Assembly (NCBI GenBank): GCA_963575745.1
Contig: CAUYUJ010019603.1
Coordinates: 96,001 to 160,000, forward strand
Length of the DNA: 64,000 bases
Direction: 5' to 3'
Origin: Prorocentrum cordatum
Taxonomy: Eukaryota > Sar > Dinophyceae > Prorocentrales > Prorocentraceae
Part shown: in pieces, positions 21,123-29,992 of the stretch
How the letters are laid out: each line of letters starts with the position of its first letter
Position numbering within the stretch: the first letter of the stretch is position 1
The notes under the pieces: generated by a model
Databases searched by the model: none
The model's input: the letters and a program-made list of their open reading frames with translations, nothing else
What the model was told of the DNA's origin: nothing
Made by a program: the position numbers and the translations under genes

Positions 21123-22142
21123 GGACCCAACCAGATGCACTTGTGAGTATCCCAAGTGTGACTATCTTCTTCAGTGGCGCTCCCTATGGGGCCACGAATC
21201 CTGTGAGTGGTGTGCCGAAACTGGTGTGGGGTCGCATGTGGACGGTGGCACTGGGGCCTTCGGTGGAGCTCCCTGCAGGGTCACGAAGCGTGCGAGGGGT
21301 GTGCCGACATGGGTGTGAGGGACGCATGTGCACGGTGGTACTGGGGCCTTCGGTGGAGCTCCCTATGGGGCCACGAAACGTGTAAAGGGTGTGCCGAAAT
21401 TGGTGTGGGGGACGCATGTGGACGGCAGTGGGGCCTTCGGTGGGGCCCCCCTATGGGGCCACAGAACGTGTGAGGGGTGTGTCGACATGCGAGTGGGGGA
21501 CGCATGTGGACGGTGGCACTAGGGCCTTCGGTCGAGCTCCCTATGGGGCCACGAAACGTGTTAGGGGTGTGCCGACGTGGGTGTGTGGAACGCATGTGGA
21601 CGGTGGCACTGGGCTCTTCGGTGGAGCTTCCTACGGAACCACGAAGCGTGTGGTGGGTGGTGGTGAAATTGGTGCGGGGGACGCATGAGGACGATGGCAC
21701 TGGCGGCTTCGGTGGAGCTCCCACATGGGGCCACGAAGCGTGTGAAAACGTGTGCCGACATGGGTGCAGGGGACGCATGTGGACTGTGGCACTGGGGCCT
21801 TCGGTGGAGCTCCCTGCGGGGCCACGAAGCGTGCGAGGGGTGTGCCGACATGGGTGTGGGGGACGCATGAGGACGGTGGCACTGGGGCCTTCGGAACAGC
21901 TTCCTATGGGGCCACGGAGCGTGTGATGGGGCGGGTCGACATGGGAGTGGGGGGCCCATGTGGACGGTGGCGCTGGGGCTTTCGGTGGAGCTCCCGATGG
22001 GGCCACGAAGCGCTGTGCTGGGTGGGGGAGAGAGAGAGGCAGGGATGGGAGGATGGAGGGGGTGGGGGAGGAGGAAAAGGAGGACAAGAACGCGGGGACT
22101 GCCTGTTCAAAACGTAGACCCAACAACCACTTGGTTGGACAT
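21123..22142. repeat. VNTR element B: head, ~90-bp array, purine-rich tail
   Basis: Same architecture as element A. The head GGACCCAACCAGATGCACTT is at 21123. GGTGGAGCTC-type sites follow at 21173, 21262, 21352, 21439, 21530, 21620, 21711, 21803, 21893 and 21984 (spacing 87-92). The tail has a GGA/GGGA tract, CGCGGGGAC and a TTCAAAACGTAGACCCAAC segment at 22106-22126. The 38-base core is shared with the 77-bp units, but the linker is longer and reads GTGTGCCGACATGGGTG. Confidence 0.92.
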
Positions 22143-22555
22143 GTTTGTGATGGAGCGCTGGGGACATTTATTTGTCGGCGGACCGGGGAACCGGAACAAC
22201 TTTGACAACAGAATTTAATAGTTTGCCAAACATAACCACATCATTGCAATAGATAAATAATGTGCAGCCGCGTTCAAACCCTGGTCGCGCACCCTTTGGT
22301 CTATGACTAAGCATGCCCAGTTTCTCGAGCCCCCCTGTCCTGTTCGCCTCCGTCGTTTCGGCGTGTGGCTGGCTATCCTTACAAGACCTGCCACAACCAA
22401 CCGCGCGGGGAAGGCCGACACTGTCACGAATGACGCCTCCGTTTCCGACTGTGTGAAACATCATTGTGTGCATCTCCCAAATCGCCAGAAGATGTCAGGC
22501 GGGCTCAGCTCGAGGAGCGCAGACAATTGAACTGCCTGCGTCAACAGAAAGCCGG
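22143..22555. other. left flank of the LTR retrotransposon
   Basis: No gene is recognised. A segment at 22217-22250 resembles one at 40353-40386 on the other side of the element. Confidence 0.45.
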
Positions 22556-22562
22556 CATTTTT
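22556..22562. repeat. target-site duplication, left copy (CATTTTT)
   Basis: CATTTTT directly precedes the LTR start TGTG and is repeated exactly at 39942-39948 after the other LTR. Seven bases is slightly longer than usual for Copia elements, so one or two bases may match by chance. Confidence 0.85.
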
Positions 22563-22747
22563 TGTGCATGGGGTTGGAGTACAAAGGTACAGAACCCCTG
22601 ATCCGTAGGTAGAGGAAAGGAGGGAAAGATGGGAATCTCGTGCTCCTGTGCGATCAACAGTCTGATCGATGCCAATGCCTGAGCCCAAACGGCCAAGAGA
22701 CAGGATAGAAAGGAGTATATATGAGGGTATTACACGGGTTCATTTCA
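22563..22747 (-). repeat. 3' LTR, 185 bp
   Basis: Aligns end to end with 39757-39941 without gaps and with nine substitutions. The plus-strand form runs from TGTGCATGGGG to GGGTTCATTTCA. Confidence 0.93.
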
Positions 22748-22760
22748 CCCCCCCGTCCCG
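22748..22760 (-). promoter_or_regulatory. polypurine tract next to the 3' LTR
   Basis: On the minus strand CGGGACGGGGGGG abuts the LTR start TGAAATG, the right place for plus-strand DNA priming during reverse transcription. One C and one T-free G run make it a good though short tract. Confidence 0.65.
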
Positions 22761-22844
22761 AATCCCGCCCGCATGGGCAGGACTCGGGAAAAGGAGCAAA
22801 GAAGTCCAAGCGTGCTCGAGCAGTGGGCCTTGCGGCTAACATAT

Positions 22845-25538
22845 CTAGGTATTGCCTCTCATGTAGAACTCACTGGCCCACGCGCGGTGGCCGTCGATTC
22901 CAATGGTCGTGTGCGTTGCCCAAGGCGTCCTTGGGGTCCAGTCGCGGAAATGCAGATTGTGCTGCAGATCGCGGATGTAGACGAACTCGTCGTTGTTCTC
23001 CGCGATGTGCATCCAGCACTCGTTGTAGTAGCTCCAATGCCTTGGGCCCCGCTGACTGCCCTCAAGGTGCTGGCGCCACCGCGTCGCGTAATCAGCGGCT
23101 GTGCGCGCCCGCTTGGCACGCGGGGGCGTCGCAGGTCTGCGACTTCCATCGCTGATGTCGGCTGACTGCCGGCCGCTCGGCTGTGGGGCGGCGGCTGCGC
23201 CGCTCCGCCCAGCGGGCGCCGCTGTCAGCGCGCCAGAGGCGCGGCTTCCAGCAGCTTCGCCGCGGGCAGCGCGAGGCGGCGGCGGAGGCGGCGGCGCCAT
23301 GGCGGCATGTGTAGTAGGTGAGTGTGTGGGGGTGATGTCAGGATCGGTTCTAACCCCTGAACCCTTCCCCCCTTGCTCATTCGATCCCAGGGCAGGTCCA
23401 ACAGAGGCGAGTCTGGCAAGCTCACGCTGCGCGGTTTTGTCATAAGTGCCGTCCCCGCGGGGAACGGCAATCGTGACGAGACCGCGCTCCTGCCTGGCGC
23501 CTCTGTCCATCCTGCCCTCATTCAACCGCCAATTCTTGCGACCAGGGAAGCCAAGCGCTTGGCTGCGGGCATGAATGCCGCAGGCCGTGTGCATGTCTTC
23601 GATGGTCCAAGGCGCCTGACCGATGGCCTCACGGGCTCCGGTCATTTGGTGATGGAGTCGGGACTCGTTGAGGTAACGCTGGATGACATTGCGGAAAGGA
23701 TGGTGCAGCGGGCGGTCGTCATCGGGTTCGCCCAGCATCTTGCACGCACTCGCAGGTGGGGAACCCGCGTCGCACCTCCTCTTGTACCTCGTTTCTGCCT
23801 TTTTCGCCATCTGCCTCAACCTGTTACGCTGCTCGCCGATGTTCGACCGCCGTCCCATCACGTAGGCGCGCGTCCCATAGGAGATGAGGCGGTCAACGTC
23901 GTTGTGGGACAGGTCGTCTCTGATCCAACGGTTGAGGTCCTGCAGGTACGCCAGGTCGCTGGCCTCGGCTCCGCCTTTGCCTGTGGCGCCTACAGAAGTG
24001 CTGTACTGCCGGCAGATGTCACAAAGAGTCCCATCATTGGTAACGGTTCCCAAAGATAGGAAACGACTGCAGTTCTGGCATCGAGGGGTATCATGCTGGA
24101 GATCCTCGGGGGCCCCGGACGAAACCAGATCCCCAAGGGTGCCCCAGCGGGTGTTGCCACGGGCTCCAGAAGCAAGGGAATGACCTATCTGGTTCATAGC
24201 CTCACGATTGAGCTCAGCGGTGGCTCGGGAAGCGACCGATCGTCCGATTCCCTCGATCTCGGTCAGCGATAACCGATCTCCCGGCAGTCCTGTGTACTCG
24301 ATGGGGCCGATGTCCGTGGTGTCCATGTGACCGCAGGTTCTGGCCAAGTCCGCACGAATGCGTGTGGCCTCTGCCTGCAGGGTAGTCTCGTTGTCACCCG
24401 CGGTGCGGTCGATGTTCTGCTGCTCGGCTAGGACCTGTACCATCGTCTCTTGATCTGGTGCGGCCGAAGCAACGCTACCTGGGTCCCGTGTCATGCCGAT
24501 CGAAGCATCCTGAGTGGCAGCGCCTGGGTCGTCCTGGCCAGGCGCAGCAGGGGTTACCACCTGCTCCTCCCATGCGGGGAAGCCTGGATCTCCATGTCTC
24601 GTCTTACATTCTGCGAAGAGTAATCGAAACGCTGTGAGAGCGGGGTGATTGCTATTCATGGAAACATGGGAAAACTGTTTCAACTCATTGATGCCCACCA
24701 GCAGGAAGTTCTGGTATACTTTAGAGATCCATTGGAAGATTCCTGTAGTGGTTCCCTGCACGGATTCAGGGTCGAGAAAACGTAACATCTTCTTGAAGAA
24801 ATGCTCTGCGCTGCATATTGGCAGTTCCCGTGCCCAAGTATGGGTATGGTTGTAATGTATATTGTATGTCTCCGACTCGGTCCGAAATCGAAACTGGAAT
24901 CGTAGATGCGATTCGATCTTGTCCACTACTGGATTAGTCGTAGGTACGATACGTCTCGCAGACACGTCGCGATCGTATACGTATCTGCTGGGACTGCCGT
25001 GTATCTCGATTACCTGGTTGAGTTGGAACATCGGTGATTCCACCAGTGGCGCTGATGTCCAGTAATGCACCATGTGGTCATCCGGTTCACGAATCCAGTT
25101 ATCGGGATCTTGTGGACGATAGTCTCGGTTCGTAATAATATTCTCTGGCGGATCGATAATGCTGTCGAGGATGGAGGACCCAGAGTCCTCATCTGTATGG
25201 ATCTCGGCTGTCATCTCGGCTCGCGTGGTGTCGTTGTCTGCCTTTTGATCCGCAGTCAATGCTATGTCAGAGATGTCGACGATGACGGTTAATCGATCAT
25301 CGGTGATCTGCGCCGCCTGTTGTCGATTGCCGTCGTCGACCTCCATGGGAGCTTCATCAGGTGTCGCCACCGGCTCCTGGTCGGATCCTGGTGTCCGAGG
25401 AGCGGGGCGTCTGGGCGGCGTGCGTGGAATACGCACTCGCTGAGGAGCCGGGAGTCCGAGGTATGGTAGATCACCCGATTGAGCGTACTCCTCAATCTGA
25501 GCACTGCATGATGATGGTCCCCTCATTGCTATATCCAT
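22845..25538 (-). CDS. post-pol ORF, 897 aa, unknown function, zinc-ribbon-like motif
   Basis: The last and longest cargo ORF before the 3' LTR. I recognise no family. The N-terminal third is acidic and polar. The middle has a compact segment (LPICSAEHFFKKMLRF ... QWISKVYQNFLLVGINELK) that looks globular. A CQNC-x15-CDIC pair suggests a small zinc ribbon near the middle of the protein. The segment after it is basic and helical (RNRLRQMAKKAETRYKRRC). Toward the end come a poly-Pro/Ala stretch, an RAKRARTAAD basic patch and a Trp/His/Tyr-rich C-terminus. I see no signal peptide or membrane span, so it is not an obvious envelope. The long intact frame inside an otherwise broken element suggests either younger age or selection, but GC-rich DNA also favours open frames. 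Alternative frames around 24000-24175 read a VATP peptide, so a local frame error is possible. Confidence 0.55.
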   Translation of the reverse strand: MDIAMRGPSSCSAQIEEYAQSGDLPYLGLPAPQRVRIPRTPPRRPAPRTPGSDQEPVATPDEAPMEVDDGNRQQAAQITDDRLTVIVDISDIALTADQKADNDTTRAEMTAEIHTDEDSGSSILDSIIDPPENIITNRDYRPQDPDNWIREPDDHMVHYWTSAPLVESPMFQLNQVIEIHGSPSRYVYDRDVSARRIVPTTNPVVDKIESHLRFQFRFRTESETYNIHYNHTHTWARELPICSAEHFFKKMLRFLDPESVQGTTTGIFQWISKVYQNFLLVGINELKQFSHVSMNSNHPALTAFRLLFAECKTRHGDPGFPAWEEQVVTPAAPGQDDPGAATQDASIGMTRDPGSVASAAPDQETMVQVLAEQQNIDRTAGDNETTLQAEATRIRADLARTCGHMDTTDIGPIEYTGLPGDRLSLTEIEGIGRSVASRATAELNREAMNQIGHSLASGARGNTRWGTLGDLVSSGAPEDLQHDTPRCQNCSRFLSLGTVTNDGTLCDICRQYSTSVGATGKGGAEASDLAYLQDLNRWIRDDLSHNDVDRLISYGTRAYVMGRRSNIGEQRNRLRQMAKKAETRYKRRCDAGSPPASACKMLGEPDDDRPLHHPFRNVIQRYLNESRLHHQMTGAREAIGQAPWTIEDMHTACGIHARSQALGFPGRKNWRLNEGRMDRGARQERGLVTIAVPRGDGTYDKTAQRELARLASVGPALGSNEQGGKGSGVRTDPDITPTHSPTTHAAMAPPPPPPPRAARGEAAGSRASGALTAAPAGRSGAAAAPQPSGRQSADISDGSRRPATPPRAKRARTAADYATRWRQHLEGSQRGPRHWSYYNECWMHIAENNDEFVYIRDLQHNLHFRDWTPRTPWATHTTIGIDGHRAWASEFYMRGNT

Positions 25539-25556
25539 GTGGGCATCGTCGATTTA

Positions 25557-25802
25557 TCAGCACGCACTGGCATAGCGAAAACAACTCCCTTGAGGGGTAA
25601 ATTTTGTCACAATACCAGATGTTGACCCATCGTAAACCGTAGTTGAGGATGGGTACCTGTGCCGCAAAGAACTTCTCAAAACTCCGAAGTGTATGACGGG
25701 GCCGTATATGTGGCCCTTGTTCATGCGGACTCTGGTGTTGTAGTCACCCTTGGGGTAGTGGTTGTCGTAATGGTAGCAATTCATCGGACCCCAATTTTTC
25801 AA
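25557..25802 (-). CDS. short post-pol ORF fragment
   Basis: An 81-residue frame rich in Tyr, His, Asn and Arg (CYHYDNHYPKGDYNTRVRMN), in the same frame as the 897-residue ORF but separated from it by a stop. It is probably part of the same ancestral cargo protein. No family is recognised. Confidence 0.35.
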   Translation of the reverse strand: MKNWGPMNCYHYDNHYPKGDYNTRVRMNKGHIYGPVIHFGVLRSSLRHRYPSSTTVYDGSTSGIVTKFTPQGSCFRYASAC

Positions 25803-25956
25803 AGGGAAAAATCTCCCATGCGGACGTCATTGAAAATGGGACGTCGATCACAATCTCTCTGCGTAATATTTGCAGCAATGGGCCTGAGGGCCTCTCTGCA
25901 GCATGACATTGCAACTAGCCAGTTCTTGTCCTGAATGTTGTGTGCACTCTTGCTGA

Positions 25957-26460
25957 TCATGGCACGGACAATGGCCTCCTCATCGAAGGTGTCGGGGTCG
26001 CCATCTCGTCAGCTGAGTTAACAAGCGCATCCGTCAAGGCGGCATGGCCAGCAGGGGTCGCCCCCAGCGAGGGGGCGATGGGTTGCTGTGCCGATGACGC
26101 TGAAGCGGGCTCGGGATATCTGATCTGAAGAGGCTGTGGCGACGTAGCCGTAGCGTATGCCTTTGCAGCAGACGCTGCCATCGGCGCAGGTTGATATGCG
26201 TCGGACGGCGATGGTGGAGCAATCCCAGGAGGGTCGTCTATCATGTCTGCCTTCAAGTCCTGGGCCACTTGCTCCTGTCGTGATTGTTGCCGAGGAGTAG
26301 CACAAATCTCGTGCTTGCTCACTGGTGGTCTCTGGCATTCCAGAGGCGGGTAGTCCCAGCTCGGGCCCGTGGAAGGCCACAACTGTTTGCCTGCTTCGCG
26401 GTATCCCTTGATGCGGCGAACGGCGAGAACTGCAGCGGCGGGGACCACGTCCTCGGTCAT
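25957..26460 (-). CDS. post-pol ORF fragment, Ala/Pro-rich
   Basis: A 167-residue frame. The first 60 residues look globular (AVRRIKGYREAGKQLWPSTG), the rest is a low-complexity Ala-Pro-Ser linker with SLGATPAGHAA. It changes frame with respect to its neighbours, so it is likely one piece of a broken cargo protein. Confidence 0.35.
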   Translation of the reverse strand: MTEDVVPAAAVLAVRRIKGYREAGKQLWPSTGPSWDYPPLECQRPPVSKHEICATPRQQSRQEQVAQDLKADMIDDPPGIAPPSPSDAYQPAPMAASAAKAYATATSPQPLQIRYPEPASASSAQQPIAPSLGATPAGHAALTDALVNSADEMATPTPSMRRPLSVP

Positions 26461-26749
26461 GATGGCACCCTGTGCGCCAAGCCAAAATCGTCAACCATAT
26501 TGTGTGGCGATTTTCGTGTCGATTACGAGCTCCACCTCATTTTTGTAGTGGTTGAATTTGTACGGGGCGACATATGTGTGAGGGTTAGGCTTGGCAATGT
26601 GTACATATGTGCTTGAACTGTAGAAAGCCTCAGGGCGCTGTGCTCCCTGTTGCTTTCTGTCTCCAGGAGGCGGATCTCTGTAGCCAGGAATGATCCCCGT
26701 TTTAACGATGCTACTCCAGGCACGGTATGTCGGGCCGTGGTGGAGGTAT

Positions 26750-27964
26750 TTAACGTCCGTTCATTGTAAAATTTCCCAGCCCATATTCCATGGCTTGGAA
26801 AGTGGGTTGACCGAACTGTGTCCTCCAACGCATCGAATAGCAATGATGCTGCTCCAATCGAAGCAGCTGGGATTGCTCCAGGCCTGGAATTTGTTTAGCG
26901 TGAGTCTCGATCTTGTTCTTCTCCGGGTCAATGTGCGTCTGGAACGCACGAAGTATAAAGATCGGGTAATAATCCGTCCAGCTTTCGTATCCAGCTGGAG
27001 AACCATCTTTTCCGAAATGCGTCACGGCCGCTTCAGTGGATGGTCCGTTGCTTTGATCACGGCGTTCGCGGAATTTCCATTCCACCTTTTCCTCGAAGGA
27101 TTTCCCACGGCAGGGAAATTTCCAGCGATGCTGTACCCGCTTCGTCCATATGCTGATCCTTCGATCGGTGGACTGATCGATGTTGAAATGCTTGCTGTAA
27201 TTCGTATGGCGGAGCATAGTCGTGATATCTTTACTCATGTATGTAGGATGACCAAGCCACTCGGTCGTGACTAAGTCAGGTCCGTAGGGTGTCTCCTTGT
27301 ATGGTGGGAGAGAAATCCATTTCCATTCTGGGAAGCAGCCAGAATGGGCGATATCAGGAGCGTGGGTGATCACGCAGGCGTCGTAATCCAACTGAGATGC
27401 CCAATCGTGGTTACTGATGCACTCCATGCCGTCGGGTGCTGCCGTGCCCCGAAGTGGAGGGGGTACGTAATAGTGATCATCTGGATGTCCTGCGCGAAGT
27501 TTAAACTCACGTGGCGTGTAAGTGTTGTCGAATGTAGTGATCAGACTCGTGTCCTCATGGCAAGATCGCTCGCAGCAGTCCTGCCATGAAAGTACACGCA
27601 TAGTATCTGATTGCTGAACGGACGCAGGAACGTTGTCAGCAGGAGTTGCCTCCAGCCCCGTAGCCATGTCAGCATCCCTCTGCGGAAGCGGTAGGCGGTC
27701 CCGTGTCGGGGCGCGTGGCTGGCATGGCCTTCGGTGGCGGGCCCGTTGGCAAGGGCGGTCTGTTCTCACTGGGCGGAGGTGCCGGTGTCGTCGCGGGTTC
27801 GGCTGCAGATGGCTCTGCAGCGGGCCTGGCGGCCGGCGTTGGCTCCCTCTCTGAAGGGGCGCTTGGCGGCTCAGGCGGAACCCCGATGCGATCCAGGGCG
27901 GTCTGGTTGTGCCACCCTTTGCGCGCCTGGATGGTCTCCGCATTGTCCAGGCGAGGTCCGACAC
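26750..27964 (-). CDS. post-pol ORF, 404 aa, unknown
   Basis: The N-terminal 95 residues are Arg/Pro-rich and probably out of frame, overlapping 27669-28067. From ATGLEATPADNVP onward the sequence looks like a folded protein rich in Trp, Tyr, His and Cys (MRVLSWQDCCERSCHED, FPEWKWISLPPYKETPYGPD, WTKRVQHRWKFPCRG). No known domain, membrane segment or signal peptide is seen. It is one of the better-looking cargo pieces. Confidence 0.45.
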   Translation of the reverse strand: MSDLAWTMRRPSRRAKGGTTRPPWIASGFRLSRQAPLQRGSQRRPPGPLQSHLQPNPRRHRHLRPVRTDRPCQRARHRRPCQPRAPTRDRLPLPQRDADMATGLEATPADNVPASVQQSDTMRVLSWQDCCERSCHEDTSLITTFDNTYTPREFKLRAGHPDDHYYVPPPLRGTAAPDGMECISNHDWASQLDYDACVITHAPDIAHSGCFPEWKWISLPPYKETPYGPDLVTTEWLGHPTYMSKDITTMLRHTNYSKHFNIDQSTDRRISIWTKRVQHRWKFPCRGKSFEEKVEWKFRERRDQSNGPSTEAAVTHFGKDGSPAGYESWTDYYPIFILRAFQTHIDPEKNKIETHAKQIPGLEQSQLLRLEQHHCYSMRWRTQFGQPTFQAMEYGLGNFTMNGR

Positions 27965-28067
27965 GATGAGAGTTCAGTAATTCACACCCTTGCGAGACAC
28001 GCAACTTGCTTGCCTCAGTGGCCTCGGCTTTATCGTGAATTGTGTCCACAAGCTGTTCATAGACCAC
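27669..28067 (-). CDS. post-pol ORF fragment, 132 aa
   Basis: The N-terminal 60 residues are helical and polar (VYEQLVDTIHDKAEATEASK); then comes a Pro/Ala/Glu linker. Its C-terminal linker probably joins, after a frame change, the 404-residue frame that continues below 27670. Confidence 0.35.
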   Translation of the reverse strand: MVYEQLVDTIHDKAEATEASKLRVSQGCELLNSHRVGPRLDNAETIQARKGWHNQTALDRIGVPPEPPSAPSEREPTPAARPAAEPSAAEPATTPAPPPSENRPPLPTGPPPKAMPATRPDTGPPTASAEGC

Positions 28068-28102
28068 CCATGTGCGGGCATGTGCGTCATTGGAATGAAT
28101 TT

Positions 28103-28747
28103 TCAGCGTCTCTGATAGGAGCGTCTCTCTCTCTCTCTCTCTCTCTCGGCTGAATCATAAGATGCCCAAGCGCCCGGGTAGTCATCAATCAGGGAGAGTA
28201 GCTTGTAGTGCAGCTCCTCGCATGCCGGGCGATATGGGTCATTATCCTTGTGGTGTGGCGCTGTTGTCGCTGATGGCGGCTCGCTTGTAGCCCCTGGAGT
28301 GGGGCATTGTTGCTGAACACGCTCACCAGCAGGTGTCTCCACCGGCATGGATTGCGGTAAAGTGCCGCTGGCACACGAGGCCATCCAAGCACAGTGGACC
28401 ATCTCTCCGGCAGCTTGATTCATCAACGTCGTGAGGCTGAGGTGCCTCTTCCACTCATCCGTCATCTTCTCGCGGAACTTGAGGGCCGCTGAGATCTCCT
28501 GGGCCTGTGTGTAGGCCTGAGAGTCCGTCACAGCCTTCAGGAGTGGAGGCCGAAACGGGTATGGCTGAGAGGGTAATGATTGAATCGCTGCACAGAAATT
28601 GCGGTAGCATACAGCGTCACAGGACTGAGTCGTCATCATTGCCATGTTATGGTTGTTCATCTTTTCATGCCAGTCCGTGGGCGTGACTCTGTCGTAGGAC
28701 TCGACCCATTGATCTGAAGAAAGAACGGCAATGCCTCTGGCTTGCAT
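28103..28747 (-). CDS. post-pol ORF fragment, 214 aa
   Basis: Mostly helical, with MTDEWKRHLSLTTLMNQAAG and CEELHYKLLSLIDDYPGAW. It ends in Glu-Arg repeats created by a (CT)n microsatellite at 28122-28147, which is likely where the original frame was lost. No family is recognised. Confidence 0.4.
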   Translation of the reverse strand: MQARGIAVLSSDQWVESYDRVTPTDWHEKMNNHNMAMMTTQSCDAVCYRNFCAAIQSLPSQPYPFRPPLLKAVTDSQAYTQAQEISAALKFREKMTDEWKRHLSLTTLMNQAAGEMVHCAWMASCASGTLPQSMPVETPAGERVQQQCPTPGATSEPPSATTAPHHKDNDPYRPACEELHYKLLSLIDDYPGAWASYDSAERERERERRSYQRR

Positions 28748-28802
28748 GTGAGGGGTGAGGTCAGCTGTATGATATTCAAAGCTGGTGTGTACACCCCATT
28801 GT

Positions 28803-29327
28803 TTAGCCTTGCCTGGTCCCCATTACGGTGGGGCAACGGGAGTATTGTATCACATCGATGAAACGTGACACGTCAGCCATCACGTGCAAAGGCGTGGTCT
28901 TAGGAACGCAGTCCTCACATTCGACGTGTGTTTTCTCGCGGCGTCCGTCTGTGGGAGCACGATCGTTGTGGCGCCGTGTGTCCAACCAGTGTTGGTTGTG
29001 GGCGGCGCAACCGATATCATTTGCGCTCCAAGCGACAACAGCATTGAGGCCCCTGCAGTAGTGTCGTTGTTTTACATATGCAGGGAAGCCTGTTGCCCAA
29101 CACTCCCAAATGTATTCGTTCAGGCTGCGCCATTCCGCCATGGAGCGAGTATCGTTTAAGTACATCAGGGCTCGCGCCTTGCGAATGGTAGTGATCATGT
29201 TGCGCTGGTCGACCGTGCCCTCGGTCTGTAACTGTAGGATAGCTGCGATGCGGTTCTCTTGCTCCTTGGCGGACTGCTCACGAAGTGTTGCCATATCGCA
29301 GCGGGTGTCGCCACCGGCTTCTGGCAA
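28803..29327 (-). CDS. post-pol ORF fragment with Cys/His cluster, 174 aa
   Basis: Contains a Gln/Glu/Arg helical part (REQSAKEQENRIAAILQLQ), then WECWATGFPAYVKQRHYCRG and a Cys-His cluster ending HVECEDC. It could bind zinc. The start of the frame overlaps a KPVATPAA reading in another frame, so the first residues are probably not original. Confidence 0.4.
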   Translation of the reverse strand: MPEAGGDTRCDMATLREQSAKEQENRIAAILQLQTEGTVDQRNMITTIRKARALMYLNDTRSMAEWRSLNEYIWECWATGFPAYVKQRHYCRGLNAVVAWSANDIGCAAHNQHWLDTRRHNDRAPTDGRREKTHVECEDCVPKTTPLHVMADVSRFIDVIQYSRCPTVMGTRQG

Positions 29328-29372
29328 TAAAATTAGATCCTGACCGATCGGAGTGTCGTTCTGCTTGAAGAT

Positions 29373-29992
29373 TTATTTGTAATTCTCGTGCGAGAACGCC
29401 CACATCATGATGTCGTCGCGGATCAAGACTGCCAAATGCTCGAGGGTGGCGCCGCCCAGGTACTCTGCCTTGTTGAGGCATGGCATGAAGAGCGGTACTA
29501 GACCAACGTTGGATGCTTTTGCAAGCTCATCCCGTCGGGTTGGGCTGTTGAGCTCGTCGATGCCGTATCCCGGGTACCTCTTATGGTCTTTGGCGGTTGA
29601 GCCTTGCTTTTTCTGCATGATCCATGTAGATTCTGTGTGCAAGTTGGCCCATTTGTACGCATGGCCTGAAGGGCCAAAAGCATTCCCAAGTCCTCTTGTA
29701 CCATGCCCAACCACCCTTTCTCGGATAAAACTTCTTTTGCCAACCGACCACCACAGAACGCGCTGTATTTCGCCTGGGGTAATTCCAGCGGATCCAGAAT
29801 GGATCCTGGAGTAGCGCCAGGGTCCTCTGCATCTGGTTGCTCACCAGGATTCACGCTGCCCTCCTCGTAGGGCTGCCATTCCTGGAGGCGGAGATGCGGA
29901 TGGGTTTGCCGGCCGTCAGGGTGATTAGAAGGTGTTGCCACCGTCCTGGGCCTCGAACCGACCCCCCAAAACCACCGCGATTTGTTAACCAT
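29373..29992 (-). CDS. post-pol ORF pieces (two overlapping frames)
   Basis: The frame 29498-29992 begins with a TVATP linker and continues LAKEVLSEKGWLGMVQEDLG. The frame 29373-29714 overlaps it and carries WIMQKKQGSTAKDHKRYPGY and LATLEHLAVLI-type hydrophobic helices ending at a stop. The two are best read as one protein with an indel near 29600-29700. No family is recognised. Confidence 0.4.

Noticed and set aside
22845-25538. The 897-residue ORF as an independent host gene
   Set aside because: It lies inside the LTR pair and target duplication, in the sense of the element and close to the polypurine tract, so it is better read as element cargo.
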